Source of the DNA: an uncultured Clostridia bacterium
GTDB lineage: Bacteria > Bacillota > Clostridia > Christensenellales > UBA1242
Length of the DNA: 64,000 nt
Direction of reading: 5' to 3'
Assembly: GCA_944350085.1 (NCBI GenBank)
Contig: CALVNY010000003.1
Location: 1 to 64,000 of the forward strand
The translations under genes and the position numbers were made by a program. How positions within the stretch are numbered: position 1 is the first letter of the stretch; every line of letters begins with the position of its first letter. The notes below the pieces were generated by a model, which searched no databases, was not told where the DNA came from, and was given only the letters and a program-made list of their open reading frames with translations. This document shows positions 7,745 through 16,501 of the stretch, piece after piece.

Positions 7745-9058
7745 TTAATTATCTTTGAAAGCATACACAATCAAATTGTGAGCATCTTCCAAAATATCTT
7801 CTCCAATCTTAATATTAGTAGATTGTTGTTTCATGTAAGCATCTTTTGTTGTAATTTTTTCATCAAAGAAACTTTTTAACATTGCACCAAGTTCTGCTTT
7901 TGTTACAGCATTATTAACATAATTTCCATCAATCAAATCATCTAAATCAGCCTTGGTAAATGTTTTAGAATCATATTCATATTTTTCAGTGAATTTTTTA
8001 AATTGTTGTTTTTCATCTGCTGTAAAATAACTTTCAGTATTAATATTATCGTAATTTGTATTACTTAATTTAGCATTAATTGAATTATAAAATTCTTCAA
8101 GCATATAGTTGTTTCCATCAAGATCTAACCCTTTAAGATCAACTCTTTTTTCGGAACTTAATTTTAACACCTTTAATAAATCTTCACTACTTAAATTTTT
8201 GTACGCATCTAAGAATGCAGCTGAATCCTCTGTAAAATATGAATTTTCTTCATATTGATCAATTGTGTCACTTATTTTATTTGTTTCAGCTAAATAATAT
8301 GACTGATATTTACTTTTAAAGTTATTAAGATCTGAAACTTTTGTGTTTAGTTCTTCGCAAAGAATATTTAATTGTTGAACATATACATCATACATTGCAG
8401 ATTTTAAATCTGGAACAAATGTTTTGAAAACATATTTATTAACATAATCTCTTAATTTAAAGAATAATTCGTTTTCAATAGATTGTTTTGTTAATGCCTT
8501 TTTATACAAAGTAAAGTTTATATCTACCAAATCTTTATATCCTGCATCATTAGGATATGTTGTGCTTATAACAATTCTTGAACCAAATGCGTTCACAACA
8601 TCACCAAAGCATGCAACCAATTCATCAATTGCTTTATTATATTCTGTGATTGTGTTAACTAAACTTTTTCTATCTGCATTTTTAACTTTTTCAGCACTTG
8701 CAGTTAATGAGTAGTAATAGTTTATTGCAGCACTTGAATTATTGTTTAGATTCAACAAAGTTTCAACATTTTGTTTTATTTTGTTAAGTTCGTCAGTTGT
8801 GCCGATTTCTTTATTAGTGTTCTCGCCTGTTTTATATTGGGTAATACCTTTATAATAATCAACAATTTTACTATAGCCTTTGTAAACTATACCATCTAAC
8901 CCAGTAATAGCAACTTCATCTTCCAAATGAGTTTTTGTTTCAGTCATTTCTTTAAATACAACTTCATTAGGTTTTGTTCTAAAACAAAAATACCATATTC
9001 CGCCACCAACTAATCCTAAGATTAATATAGTAACCAATATTCTTACCACATGTTTCAT
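7745..9058 (-). CDS. unrecognised membrane-anchored helical protein
   Basis: The 437-residue protein has one N-terminal hydrophobic helix (about residues 6-24) with positive charges before it, so the remainder is probably outside the cell. The exterior part is helical and Asn/Tyr/Lys-rich with long amphipathic segments, and ends in a short hydrophobic segment. There is no lipobox at the signal. It is the first gene of a two-gene operon with the lipoprotein at 6506 and has its own promoter at 9125-9154. No family is recognised; a surface or envelope-assembly role is only a guess from topology. Confidence 0.75.
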   Translation of the reverse strand: MKHVVRILVTILILGLVGGGIWYFCFRTKPNEVVFKEMTETKTHLEDEVAITGLDGIVYKGYSKIVDYYKGITQYKTGENTNKEIGTTDELNKIKQNVETLLNLNNNSSAAINYYYSLTASAEKVKNADRKSLVNTITEYNKAIDELVACFGDVVNAFGSRIVISTTYPNDAGYKDLVDINFTLYKKALTKQSIENELFFKLRDYVNKYVFKTFVPDLKSAMYDVYVQQLNILCEELNTKVSDLNNFKSKYQSYYLAETNKISDTIDQYEENSYFTEDSAAFLDAYKNLSSEDLLKVLKLSSEKRVDLKGLDLDGNNYMLEEFYNSINAKLSNTNYDNINTESYFTADEKQQFKKFTEKYEYDSKTFTKADLDDLIDGNYVNNAVTKAELGAMLKSFFDEKITTKDAYMKQQSTNIKIGEDILEDAHNLIVYAFKDN

Positions 9059-9124
9059 TGTTTTTTCTCCTAATTATTTACAATTTATAAAATAACAAAA
9101 TAGCCACATATATTTATTATTTAT

Positions 9125-9154
9125 ATAATAACATTAAATATCAAATAAAGTCAA
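9125..9154 (-). promoter_or_regulatory. sigma-A promoter of the anchored-protein operon
   Basis: On the minus strand TTGACT (9149-9154) and TATTAT (9125-9130) are separated by 18 bases, about 65 bases ahead of the ATG at 9058. Confidence 0.6.
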
Positions 9155-9177
9155 TATCTTAAACTAATTAATTAAAA

Positions 9178-9918
9178 TTAGTATTCAACTTTAACAAGCA
9201 CTAATCCGTGTGCTTTTACAGTTGCTCCTGCAAACTTTCTGTCCTTTTTGTTAATAATTTCAACAATACTTTCAGGTTTTATTTTGCCATAACCAACATT
9301 AATCAATGTTCCCATTAAAATACGCACCATGTTGTATAAAAACCCATTTCCACTAACAACAAATTTGTATTGATTGTATTCTTTATTAACACACTCAATT
9401 TTTGCATTAAAAATTGTTCTTGTTTTATCTTCAACTTCAGTTCCTGAAGCACAAAATGAAGAAAAATCAAAAGTTCCAACTAAAAATTTGCAAGCAAGTT
9501 GCATATCATTAATATTTAGTTCCCCTTTAAAAAAGCTAAATGTTTTGTCAAAATATGCATTACTCGTTTTCCCGAAATAAAAATTATATTCATAAGTTTT
9601 ATTTTTTGCATTAAACCTTGCATTAAAATCATTATCCACTTCATAACTTTTTACAATTCTTATATCTAGTGGCAAATTATCGTTCAATAAATACATCAGT
9701 TTTTCTGGTGGAAATAAATCGTCACAATTAAATGAAACAACTTGTCCTATTGCTGAAACTAATGCATCGGTTCTGCCACTTGCATAAGTTTTGATTTGCT
9801 TATTAAAAACTTTAAATAAGGCTTTTTCTAATTCATCTTGAACCGTTTTTTTGTTTGGTTGAGATTGCCAACCAGAATAATTTGTTCCGTCATAACTAAT
9901 AATAATTGCAATATTCAT
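9178..9918 (-). CDS. truA: tRNA pseudouridine(38-40) synthase
   Basis: TruA isomerises uridines 38-40 in the anticodon stem of many tRNAs. The 246-residue length is normal. The N-terminus (ISYDGTNYSGWQSQPN) and the catalytic block ASGRTDALVSAIGQV around residue 50 are both present, and the catalytic Asp is kept. The usual GVHA that follows GRTDA is LVSA here, an uncommon variation. The C-terminus with the NMVRILMG segment is intact. The gene is monocistronic, with an extended -10 just upstream and an AGGAGA site. Confidence 0.92.
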   Translation of the reverse strand: MNIAIIISYDGTNYSGWQSQPNKKTVQDELEKALFKVFNKQIKTYASGRTDALVSAIGQVVSFNCDDLFPPEKLMYLLNDNLPLDIRIVKSYEVDNDFNARFNAKNKTYEYNFYFGKTSNAYFDKTFSFFKGELNINDMQLACKFLVGTFDFSSFCASGTEVEDKTRTIFNAKIECVNKEYNQYKFVVSGNGFLYNMVRILMGTLINVGYGKIKPESIVEIINKKDRKFAGATVKAHGLVLVKVEY

Positions 9919-9936
9919 ATTTTCTCCTATGATTTA

Positions 9937-9945
9937 ATTATAGCA
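9937..9945 (-). promoter_or_regulatory. extended -10 promoter of truA
   Basis: TGCTATAAT on the minus strand lies about 20 bases before the truA ATG, giving a very short leader that still contains the ribosome site. No good -35 is seen, as is usual for extended -10 promoters. Confidence 0.5.
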
Positions 9946-10065
9946 TATTTAATTTTTTTATGAAATAGTTAAAAACATTTAATATATTATTAAAAAATTT
10001 TTTTGAAATTTTTTGCATTAAATTAATAGTTAAATTTTTTTATTTACAATATTTTTTGTAATTGC

Positions 10066-10095
10066 GTGACTTAACATTTTAAACTATTGTATAAT
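10066..10095 (+). promoter_or_regulatory. promoter of the PFOR gene
   Basis: GTGACT (10066-10071) and a perfect TATAAT (10090-10095) are 18 bases apart, 56 bases ahead of the ATG at 10151. A strong AAGGAGAAC ribosome site follows at 10139. Confidence 0.55.
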
Positions 10096-10150
10096 CTTTA
10101 TATAAATTAGTTTTGTTAATAAATATAATATTTTAAATAAGGAGAACAAA

Positions 10151-13100
10151 ATGACAAATAAAATAACTGTTGATGGAAACACAGCAACTGCATTAGTTGC
10201 GTATAAATTAAGCGAACTAGCAACAATTTATCCAATCACTCCAAGCAGTGGTATGGCTGAGCTTTGTGACACTTTATCAAGCCGTGGCGAAAAGAATATT
10301 TTTGGAGAACCATTAAAAGTTGTTGAAATGCAATCGGAAGGTGGTGCTGCAGGTGCTTTGCACGGAGGACTAACTAGTGGTGCTTTAACTACAACATTTA
10401 CTTCAAGCCAAGGTTTGCTTCTTATGATACCAAATATGTACAAAATTGCAGGAGAAATGTTGCCTTGCGTTATTCATGTTAGTGCAAGAGCAATTGCAAC
10501 TCATGCTTTAAGTATTTTTGGTGATCACTCTGATGTTATGGCAGTAAGACAAACAGGTTTTAATATGCTTTGTTCTAGTTCTGTTCAAGAAGCACAAGAT
10601 TTTGCACTAATTTCTCACATTTCTGCTCTTAAAGCATCTTTGCCATTTGTTCACTTTTTTGATGGCTTTAGAACTAGCCACGAAATAAACACAATTTTTG
10701 ATATAGATTTTGAAAAAGTTAAAAAAATTTATCCTTTTGATAAATATTACGAGTTTAAATCAAGAGCCTTAAATAGCAACTCCCCTGTTCAAAGAGGAAC
10801 TGCTCAAAATCCCGATATCTTCTTCCAAAACAAAGAAGCATGCAATAAATATTACAATGCAGTTCCAAAAATTGTTGAAAGCGTTATGGACGATGTTTAC
10901 TCTATAACAGGCAGAAGATACCACATTTTTGATTATTATGGAGCAAAAGATGCAGAAAATGTTATTGTTTTAATGGGAAGTGGTGCAACTACTGTTAAAA
11001 CAACTGTTGAATACTTAAATAAACTAGGCAAAAAAGTGGGCGTTTTAGTTGTTAGATTATACCGACCATTTGATAGCAGTTATTTTATTGAAAAACTACC
11101 AAAATCTGTAAAAAGAATTGCTGTTTTAGACAGAACAAAAGAGAGTGGTGCTGATGGCGAACCTTTATATAAAGATGTAATATGTGCAGTATTTAATGCT
11201 AAAAAAGATATAAAAGTTTATGGCGGAAGATATGGGCTTGGAAGCAAAGAATTTACACCAAGCATGGTTAATGCTGTTTTTGAAAATCTATCGTTAAACA
11301 AACCTAAAAATAACTTTACTATTGGAATTGAAGATGATGTAACAAATTTAAGTTTAAAAGTTGAAAATTACATTTATCCAACTCATGGAAAAGTTACAAG
11401 TTGTAAATTTTATGGTTATGGTGGCGATGGAACAGTAAGCGCAAACAAAAGTAGTATAAAAATTATTGGCAACAATACAGACTTAAACGCACAAGCATAT
11501 TTTGAATATGATAGTAAAAAAAGCGGAAACGCAACAATAAGCCATTTAAGGTTTGGTAAAGATGAAATTAATGAAAGTTACTTGCTAGACAATGCAAATT
11601 TTGTGTCGGTTCATAACCAAACTTATGTAACAAAATATAACATTTTAAAGGGCTTAATTGATGGCGGAACACTTTTAATAAACACTAATTGGACAGATGA
11701 AGAAATTGACCACAACTTCCCTAATTCACTAAAACAAGAAATTGTAAAAAGAAACATAAAACTATACACTATAAACGCATATGATTTAGCAAAAGAAATT
11801 GGACTAGGCAACAAAATTAATTTAATTATGCAATCATGTTTCTTTAAACTAATTAACATAATTTCGTTTGACAAAGCAAAAGAAGAAATGAAACATTACG
11901 CACTTGTTAGTTATGGCAAAAAGGGAGAAGATGTTTTAAACAAAAATTATTTGGCTATTGATAAAGCGATTGATAATTTATATCAAGTTAATGTTCCATT
12001 AGATTGGGGAAAAGATGATTGTGATTGCAGTAAATGTTCAAACACTAACAGCAACTTAACTATTGATAAAAACTCTAAAAATCCTTATTTTGAAAATTAT
12101 ATAAAACCAATTCAAAGTTTAGAAGGCGACAAACTACCAGTTTCGGCATTTAGCCCTGATGGGACAGTTCCAACTGGAACTACTAAACTTGAAAAACGAG
12201 GCATTGCAACAATGCTACCTTGCTGGGAAAGTGAAAATTGCATACAATGCAATATGTGTTCATTTGTTTGTCCACATGCAGCAATAAGACCAGCACTAAT
12301 TAAAAGTGAAAATTTAAAAAACGCACCTGAAAGTTTAAAAGTTTTAGATGCAACAGCAGAAAAAGATTTAAAATTTGTTATGCAAATAAATCCACTTGAT
12401 TGTACAGGTTGTGGCGTTTGTTCAAGTGTTTGCCCTGCAAAAAACAAAGCACTTGTAATGAAACCATTTGATGACATAAAAAATGACAGCCAAATCAACT
12501 ATGAATATGTAAATAGTGTTCCACACGAAAAAAGTTCTGTGTTTAAAGAAAACACAGTAAAAGGTTCTCAATTTAATGAACCTTACTTTGAGTTTAGTGG
12601 TGCATGTGCTGGCTGTGGAGAAACTCCTTACATTAAAGTAATAAGCCAATTATTTGGCGACAAAATGATTGTTGCAAATGCAACAGGATGTAGTAGCATA
12701 TATGGTGGAAGTTCCCCAACCTGCCCTTACACAAAAGACGAAAATGGCCATGGTATTGCTTGGAGCAATAGTTTGTTTGAAGACAATGCAGAATTTGGTT
12801 ATGGAATTAAACTTGCAACACAAATAAATGAAAACAAACTTAATACTTTACTAAATACTTTACTTGAACAAAATGTTAGCGACAATTTTAAAACAAAAAT
12901 TAAAGATTATTTAAAATCAAACAACACATTAGAACAAAGAAATTTAGGCAACCAACTACTTGAAATGGTATCTAATGAAAATGTTGATAAACAATTTGTT
13001 GATGAACTAAATTCATTAAAATGTGTGTTTGGAAAACAAAGTGTTTGGATGTTTGGTGGTGACGGCTGGGCATACGACATTGGATATGGTGGTTTGGACC

Positions 13101-13678
13101 ATGTTTTAGCAAGTGGACAAAATGTTAATGTTTTAGTTTTAGACACAGAAGTTTATAGCAACACTGGTGGACAAAGTAGCAAAGCAACTCCACTAGGAGC
13201 AAGTGCAAAATTTGCATCAGCAGGCAAAAGAACAAACAAAAAAGACTTGGCACTTATGGCCATGGCTTATAAAAATGTTTATGTTGCTAAAGTTAGCATG
13301 GGTGCAAATATGCAACAATTTTTAAAGGCAGTAATTGAAGCCGAAAATTATGACGGACCATCATTAATTATTGCTTATGCTCCTTGCATAAATCATGGTA
13401 TTGACATGAAAAACAGCAGTTTGGAACAAAAGAAAGCAGTTGAAACTGGATATTGGCATTTGTTTAGATACAATCCAGAATTAGCAAAAGAAAACAAAAA
13501 TCCTTTTATGCTTGATAGTCCAGAACCAAAACTTGATTATATGGAGTTTTTAAATAGTGAAAGTAGATACACTGCACTTCTTCGTCAAAACGAAACAGAA
13601 GCACTAAAACTATTTGAAGAAGCAAAAGAGTTTGCCATGAAAAAATATAATGAATACAAAGAAATGGCAAATAAATAA
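10151..13678 (+). CDS. nifJ: pyruvate:ferredoxin (flavodoxin) oxidoreductase
   Basis: This single-chain 1175-residue PFOR oxidises pyruvate with CoA to acetyl-CoA and CO2 and passes electrons to ferredoxin, the key step of anaerobic sugar breakdown. The N-terminal TPP domain has YPITPSSGMAEL. Two [4Fe-4S] ferredoxin motifs lie near residues 697-710 (CIQCNMCSFVCP) and 750-762 (CTGCGVCSSVCP). The C-terminal half carries the third-cluster cysteines (CAGCGE, about 818) and the Mg-TPP motif GGDGWAYDIGYGG near 970, followed by SNTGGQSSKATP. Length and domain order are those of the homodimeric clostridial enzyme. It is monocistronic with its own promoter, and it indicates a strict anaerobe. Confidence 0.96.
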   Translation: MTNKITVDGNTATALVAYKLSELATIYPITPSSGMAELCDTLSSRGEKNIFGEPLKVVEMQSEGGAAGALHGGLTSGALTTTFTSSQGLLLMIPNMYKIAGEMLPCVIHVSARAIATHALSIFGDHSDVMAVRQTGFNMLCSSSVQEAQDFALISHISALKASLPFVHFFDGFRTSHEINTIFDIDFEKVKKIYPFDKYYEFKSRALNSNSPVQRGTAQNPDIFFQNKEACNKYYNAVPKIVESVMDDVYSITGRRYHIFDYYGAKDAENVIVLMGSGATTVKTTVEYLNKLGKKVGVLVVRLYRPFDSSYFIEKLPKSVKRIAVLDRTKESGADGEPLYKDVICAVFNAKKDIKVYGGRYGLGSKEFTPSMVNAVFENLSLNKPKNNFTIGIEDDVTNLSLKVENYIYPTHGKVTSCKFYGYGGDGTVSANKSSIKIIGNNTDLNAQAYFEYDSKKSGNATISHLRFGKDEINESYLLDNANFVSVHNQTYVTKYNILKGLIDGGTLLINTNWTDEEIDHNFPNSLKQEIVKRNIKLYTINAYDLAKEIGLGNKINLIMQSCFFKLINIISFDKAKEEMKHYALVSYGKKGEDVLNKNYLAIDKAIDNLYQVNVPLDWGKDDCDCSKCSNTNSNLTIDKNSKNPYFENYIKPIQSLEGDKLPVSAFSPDGTVPTGTTKLEKRGIATMLPCWESENCIQCNMCSFVCPHAAIRPALIKSENLKNAPESLKVLDATAEKDLKFVMQINPLDCTGCGVCSSVCPAKNKALVMKPFDDIKNDSQINYEYVNSVPHEKSSVFKENTVKGSQFNEPYFEFSGACAGCGETPYIKVISQLFGDKMIVANATGCSSIYGGSSPTCPYTKDENGHGIAWSNSLFEDNAEFGYGIKLATQINENKLNTLLNTLLEQNVSDNFKTKIKDYLKSNNTLEQRNLGNQLLEMVSNENVDKQFVDELNSLKCVFGKQSVWMFGGDGWAYDIGYGGLDHVLASGQNVNVLVLDTEVYSNTGGQSSKATPLGASAKFASAGKRTNKKDLALMAMAYKNVYVAKVSMGANMQQFLKAVIEAENYDGPSLIIAYAPCINHGIDMKNSSLEQKKAVETGYWHLFRYNPELAKENKNPFMLDSPEPKLDYMEFLNSESRYTALLRQNETEALKLFEEAKEFAMKKYNEYKEMANK

Positions 13679-13724
13679 AAAAAAATATAATTTTTATGAA
13701 TAAAAATTGAAATATAACAAACAT

Positions 13725-13837
13725 TATAATTAGTAAAGCATTAAAGAACTTGTTTTCAGGATTTGCTTTACTTAAAAATAATTTCTCACATATAAATGTG
13801 AGGCTAGCAAAAAGCACCACTAAAATGGTGCTTTTTT
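13725..13837 (+). ncRNA. candidate structured RNA ending in a terminator
   Basis: Three successive hairpins lie between PFOR and transketolase: a nine-base stem 13732-13740 with 13764-13772, a seven-base stem 13785-13791 with 13796-13802, and the terminator at 13811-13834. A TATAAT at 13725-13730 precedes them but has no clear -35. This could be a small RNA, or simply the structured 3' end of the PFOR mRNA. It matches no RNA family I know. Confidence 0.3.
13811..13837. terminator. convergent terminator of PFOR and transketolase
   Basis: A perfect nine-base stem (13811-13819 with 13826-13834) with a six-base loop is followed by a T run on the plus strand. On the minus strand it is followed by five T, so it can serve both converging genes. 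Confidence 0.8.
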
Positions 13838-13871
13838 GCTGTTATTAAAATAGTAAAATTAATTTTAATTA

Positions 13872-15860
13872 TTAAAATATGCTTAATGTTTTTGTTTTAT
13901 TTTTCTTAATGTTTTTTATTGTAACATTTACTATATTTTCAACAGTTATATTAAAATGATTATACAAATCTTGTTCTCTTGCACTAAATCCAAACGAATT
14001 AACTGTTATAGTGTCGCCATTAAGCCCAACATATTTAAACCAAGATAATTCACTGCCAGCTTCAATTGCAATTCTACTAACACAATTTCTAGGAATTACT
14101 TTGTTTTTATATTTATCTGTTTGTTCGTCAAAAATTTCCATACAAGGCATTGAAACAACCCTAACATTATAACCTTTTTCAAACAAAACTTTTTGGGCAT
14201 CAAGCGCCAAATGAACTTCGCTTCCTGTTGCAATTAAAACAGAGTGCAATTCGCCCATATTTTCTTTTGAAATAATATAGCCACCTTTCATGGCATTTTG
14301 CATAGTACTTTGCACATATGGCAAAACTTGCCTACTTAACGCAAGAATTAAAGGTTTTTGTGTTGTTAAACTTACCAAATATCCTGCCTTTGTTTCTTCC
14401 ATATTGCAAGGTCTAAACACATTAATATTTGGCATTGCCCTAAACTGAACAAGTTGCTCAACAGATTGATGTGTTGGGCCATCTTCACCTACTGCAATGC
14501 TATCATGACTAAAAATATAAAGAACTGGCAAATTCATTAAAGCACTCATTCTTACAGCATTTTTCATATAATCACTAAATGCAAAAAATGTTGAAGCAAA
14601 TGGTCTAAGCCCACCATATAATGCAATTCCGTTTGAAATTGCCCCCATTGCGTGTTCCCTTACACCATACAAAATATTCCTGCCACTATACAAATTTGGT
14701 CCAAAGTTTCCACCATCATTAATATATGCTTTTGTGCTTGCACTAACATCAGCAGTTCCACCAATGATATTCAAATGATTTTTTGATATATGATTTAAAA
14801 CAATAGAACTTAAATTTCTAGTTGAAGCATCTTTATCGAACACAAGATTTTCTAACTCTTCTTCAACTTTTGAGTTGTTTTCAAAAAAACTTAAAAGTTG
14901 TTTATATTCTTTTTTATAGTGTTTTTTATAATATTTTAATTTGTTTACAACATCTTCAAAAACTTTTTCTTTTGTTTCTTTTAATTCATCAAAGTATTCT
15001 TTTGTTTCAGGCAAAATTTCAAAAGGTTTTGTGTTAATTTTAAGGTTTTCTCTTAAACTTTTTAAACCTTCTTCTTTTAATGGATTACCATGTATTTTTG
15101 CTTGTCCTTCGTATGGGCTACCAAAACCAATAAGAGTATTTACTATAATAAAATTTGGCTTATCGCTTTCCTTTGCTTTGTTAATTGCTTTTTCAATTTC
15201 GGAAACACTATTGCCATTTTCTACTTCCAAAACATTAAATCCATAACCCTTTAACACTTCAATGGTGTTTTGATTAAATGTTTGACTAATAGAGCCATCA
15301 ATAGTAATTGCATTAAAATCATACAAAAATATTAATTTATTTAGTTTGTTTGTTCCAGCAAAACTCAATGCTTCATTGGCAATGCCTTCCATTAAACAGC
15401 CATCACCAAGCAAGCAAAATGTGTAATTGTCAAATAAATTACAATCAGGTTTGTTGAAATTGCTTGCCATATATTTTTCAGCAACTGCAAACCCAACAGC
15501 ATTTGCAACACCTTGCCCTAATGGCCCTGTTGACACATCAACACCATCACAAACATTAACTTCAGGATGCCCTGTTGTTATACTGCCCATTTGCCTAAAT
15601 TTTTTTAAATCGTCCATTGTTATATTATATCCAAGCAAATGAAGCCCAGCATATAACATACTACTGCCGTGCCCAGCAGACAAAACAAATCTATCTCTTA
15701 AAATATGGTTTGAATGCTTTGCGCTAGATTTCATACTTTTTAGTATCGCTAAATAAATAGGAGTGGCACCAAGCGCAATGCCCGGATGACCACTCTTTAC
15801 ATTAGAAATCATATCGCAAGCTAAAGTTCTTAAATTGTTTATTGCAATAGTTTCTTTCAA
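13872..15860 (-). CDS. tkt: transketolase
   Basis: The TPP enzyme moves two-carbon units between sugar phosphates in the non-oxidative pentose phosphate pathway. Family motifs appear in order: SGHPGIALG near the N-terminus, STGPLGQGVANAVG, the TPP-magnesium motif GDGCLMEGIANEA, GVREHAMGAISNG with the catalytic Glu, and GEDGPTHQSVEQL. The length of about 662 is normal. I place the start at TTG 15860, seven bases after an AGAGGTGA site; the GTG at 15869 overlaps that site and is less likely. The upstream shikimate-kinase-like gene ends in this same region, so the two are translationally coupled. Confidence 0.94.
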   Translation of the reverse strand: MKETIAINNLRTLACDMISNVKSGHPGIALGATPIYLAILKSMKSSAKHSNHILRDRFVLSAGHGSSMLYAGLHLLGYNITMDDLKKFRQMGSITTGHPEVNVCDGVDVSTGPLGQGVANAVGFAVAEKYMASNFNKPDCNLFDNYTFCLLGDGCLMEGIANEALSFAGTNKLNKLIFLYDFNAITIDGSISQTFNQNTIEVLKGYGFNVLEVENGNSVSEIEKAINKAKESDKPNFIIVNTLIGFGSPYEGQAKIHGNPLKEEGLKSLRENLKINTKPFEILPETKEYFDELKETKEKVFEDVVNKLKYYKKHYKKEYKQLLSFFENNSKVEEELENLVFDKDASTRNLSSIVLNHISKNHLNIIGGTADVSASTKAYINDGGNFGPNLYSGRNILYGVREHAMGAISNGIALYGGLRPFASTFFAFSDYMKNAVRMSALMNLPVLYIFSHDSIAVGEDGPTHQSVEQLVQFRAMPNINVFRPCNMEETKAGYLVSLTTQKPLILALSRQVLPYVQSTMQNAMKGGYIISKENMGELHSVLIATGSEVHLALDAQKVLFEKGYNVRVVSMPCMEIFDEQTDKYKNKVIPRNCVSRIAIEAGSELSWFKYVGLNGDTITVNSFGFSAREQDLYNHFNITVENIVNVTIKNIKKNKTKTLSIF

Positions 15861-15865
15861 AAATT

Positions 15866-16369
15866 TCACCTCTTATAATAATCTAAAATGCTTTTACCAA
15901 TCATTTTTATAAGTTGAGTGTCTGTTAAATTTTTAACATTTATAGTTATGTCACATACTCTACTTAAAATAAAATCTCTTTCATTAAAAACTGTTTGAGC
16001 CAATTTTATTTGACTAACTTTTGTTACATCTTCATTTAACTTATTTGTTAGTTCGTCTTTATCTAAGCGCAAATAAATAAGTAAAGTGTTTTGTTTTATA
16101 TAGTTTAAATTTGTTTCATTATTAAGTGCATTGTAATTTACAGTTATAACAGAATTATCATAACTTGTAACAGTTTTTATTTTAGAAGCTTCAAGTTTTC
16201 TAATATATTCTTTTCCACATGTTTTTTCTGCCTCGGCAATATCTAAAATATCAAATTGAATAAGGTCTGTAATGTCGGCATAATACATTTCAAGTTTATC
16301 AGCAAACTTTTTAGCAATTTTTTTTGTATAGTCTTTTGCTAAACCAACTATTGTTATATTTTTTTTCAA
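15866..16369 (-). CDS. shikimate-kinase-like protein without a P-loop
   Basis: The product of about 167 residues follows the shikimate kinase pattern: a first strand NITIVGL, a helix, a YADITDLI segment in place of the usual D-x-D-xx-I, a GKEYIRKLE helix, a NSVITVNYNAL strand, and a YLRLDKDELTNKL segment. The Walker A motif GxxGxGKS is replaced by GLAKDYTKKI and the GGG substrate motif is absent, so ATP binding and kinase activity look lost. I infer a retired kinase fold with a structural or regulatory role. TTG at 16369 is the preferred start, nine bases from AGGAGG and giving the family-like MKKNITIVG. It is coupled to tkt. Confidence 0.55.
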   Translation of the reverse strand: MKKNITIVGLAKDYTKKIAKKFADKLEMYYADITDLIQFDILDIAEAEKTCGKEYIRKLEASKIKTVTSYDNSVITVNYNALNNETNLNYIKQNTLLIYLRLDKDELTNKLNEDVTKVSQIKLAQTVFNERDFILSRVCDITINVKNLTDTQLIKMIGKSILDYYKR

Positions 16370-16451
16370 TGCCACAAACCTCCTTTTATAATTAATATTT
16401 TATAACCAATGAAAATATACCAAAGCAAAACAAAAATTGATTAGTAATATT

Positions 16452-16480
16452 ATTATACTAGATTTTATTAATATTTACAA
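16452..16480 (-). promoter_or_regulatory. promoter of the shikimate-kinase-like/tkt operon
   Basis: On the minus strand TTGTAA (16475-16480), a 17-base spacer and a perfect TATAAT (16452-16457) lie about 80 bases before the first gene. Confidence 0.65.
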
Positions 16481-16501
16481 TGATTTTTAATTATTGTTAA
16501 A

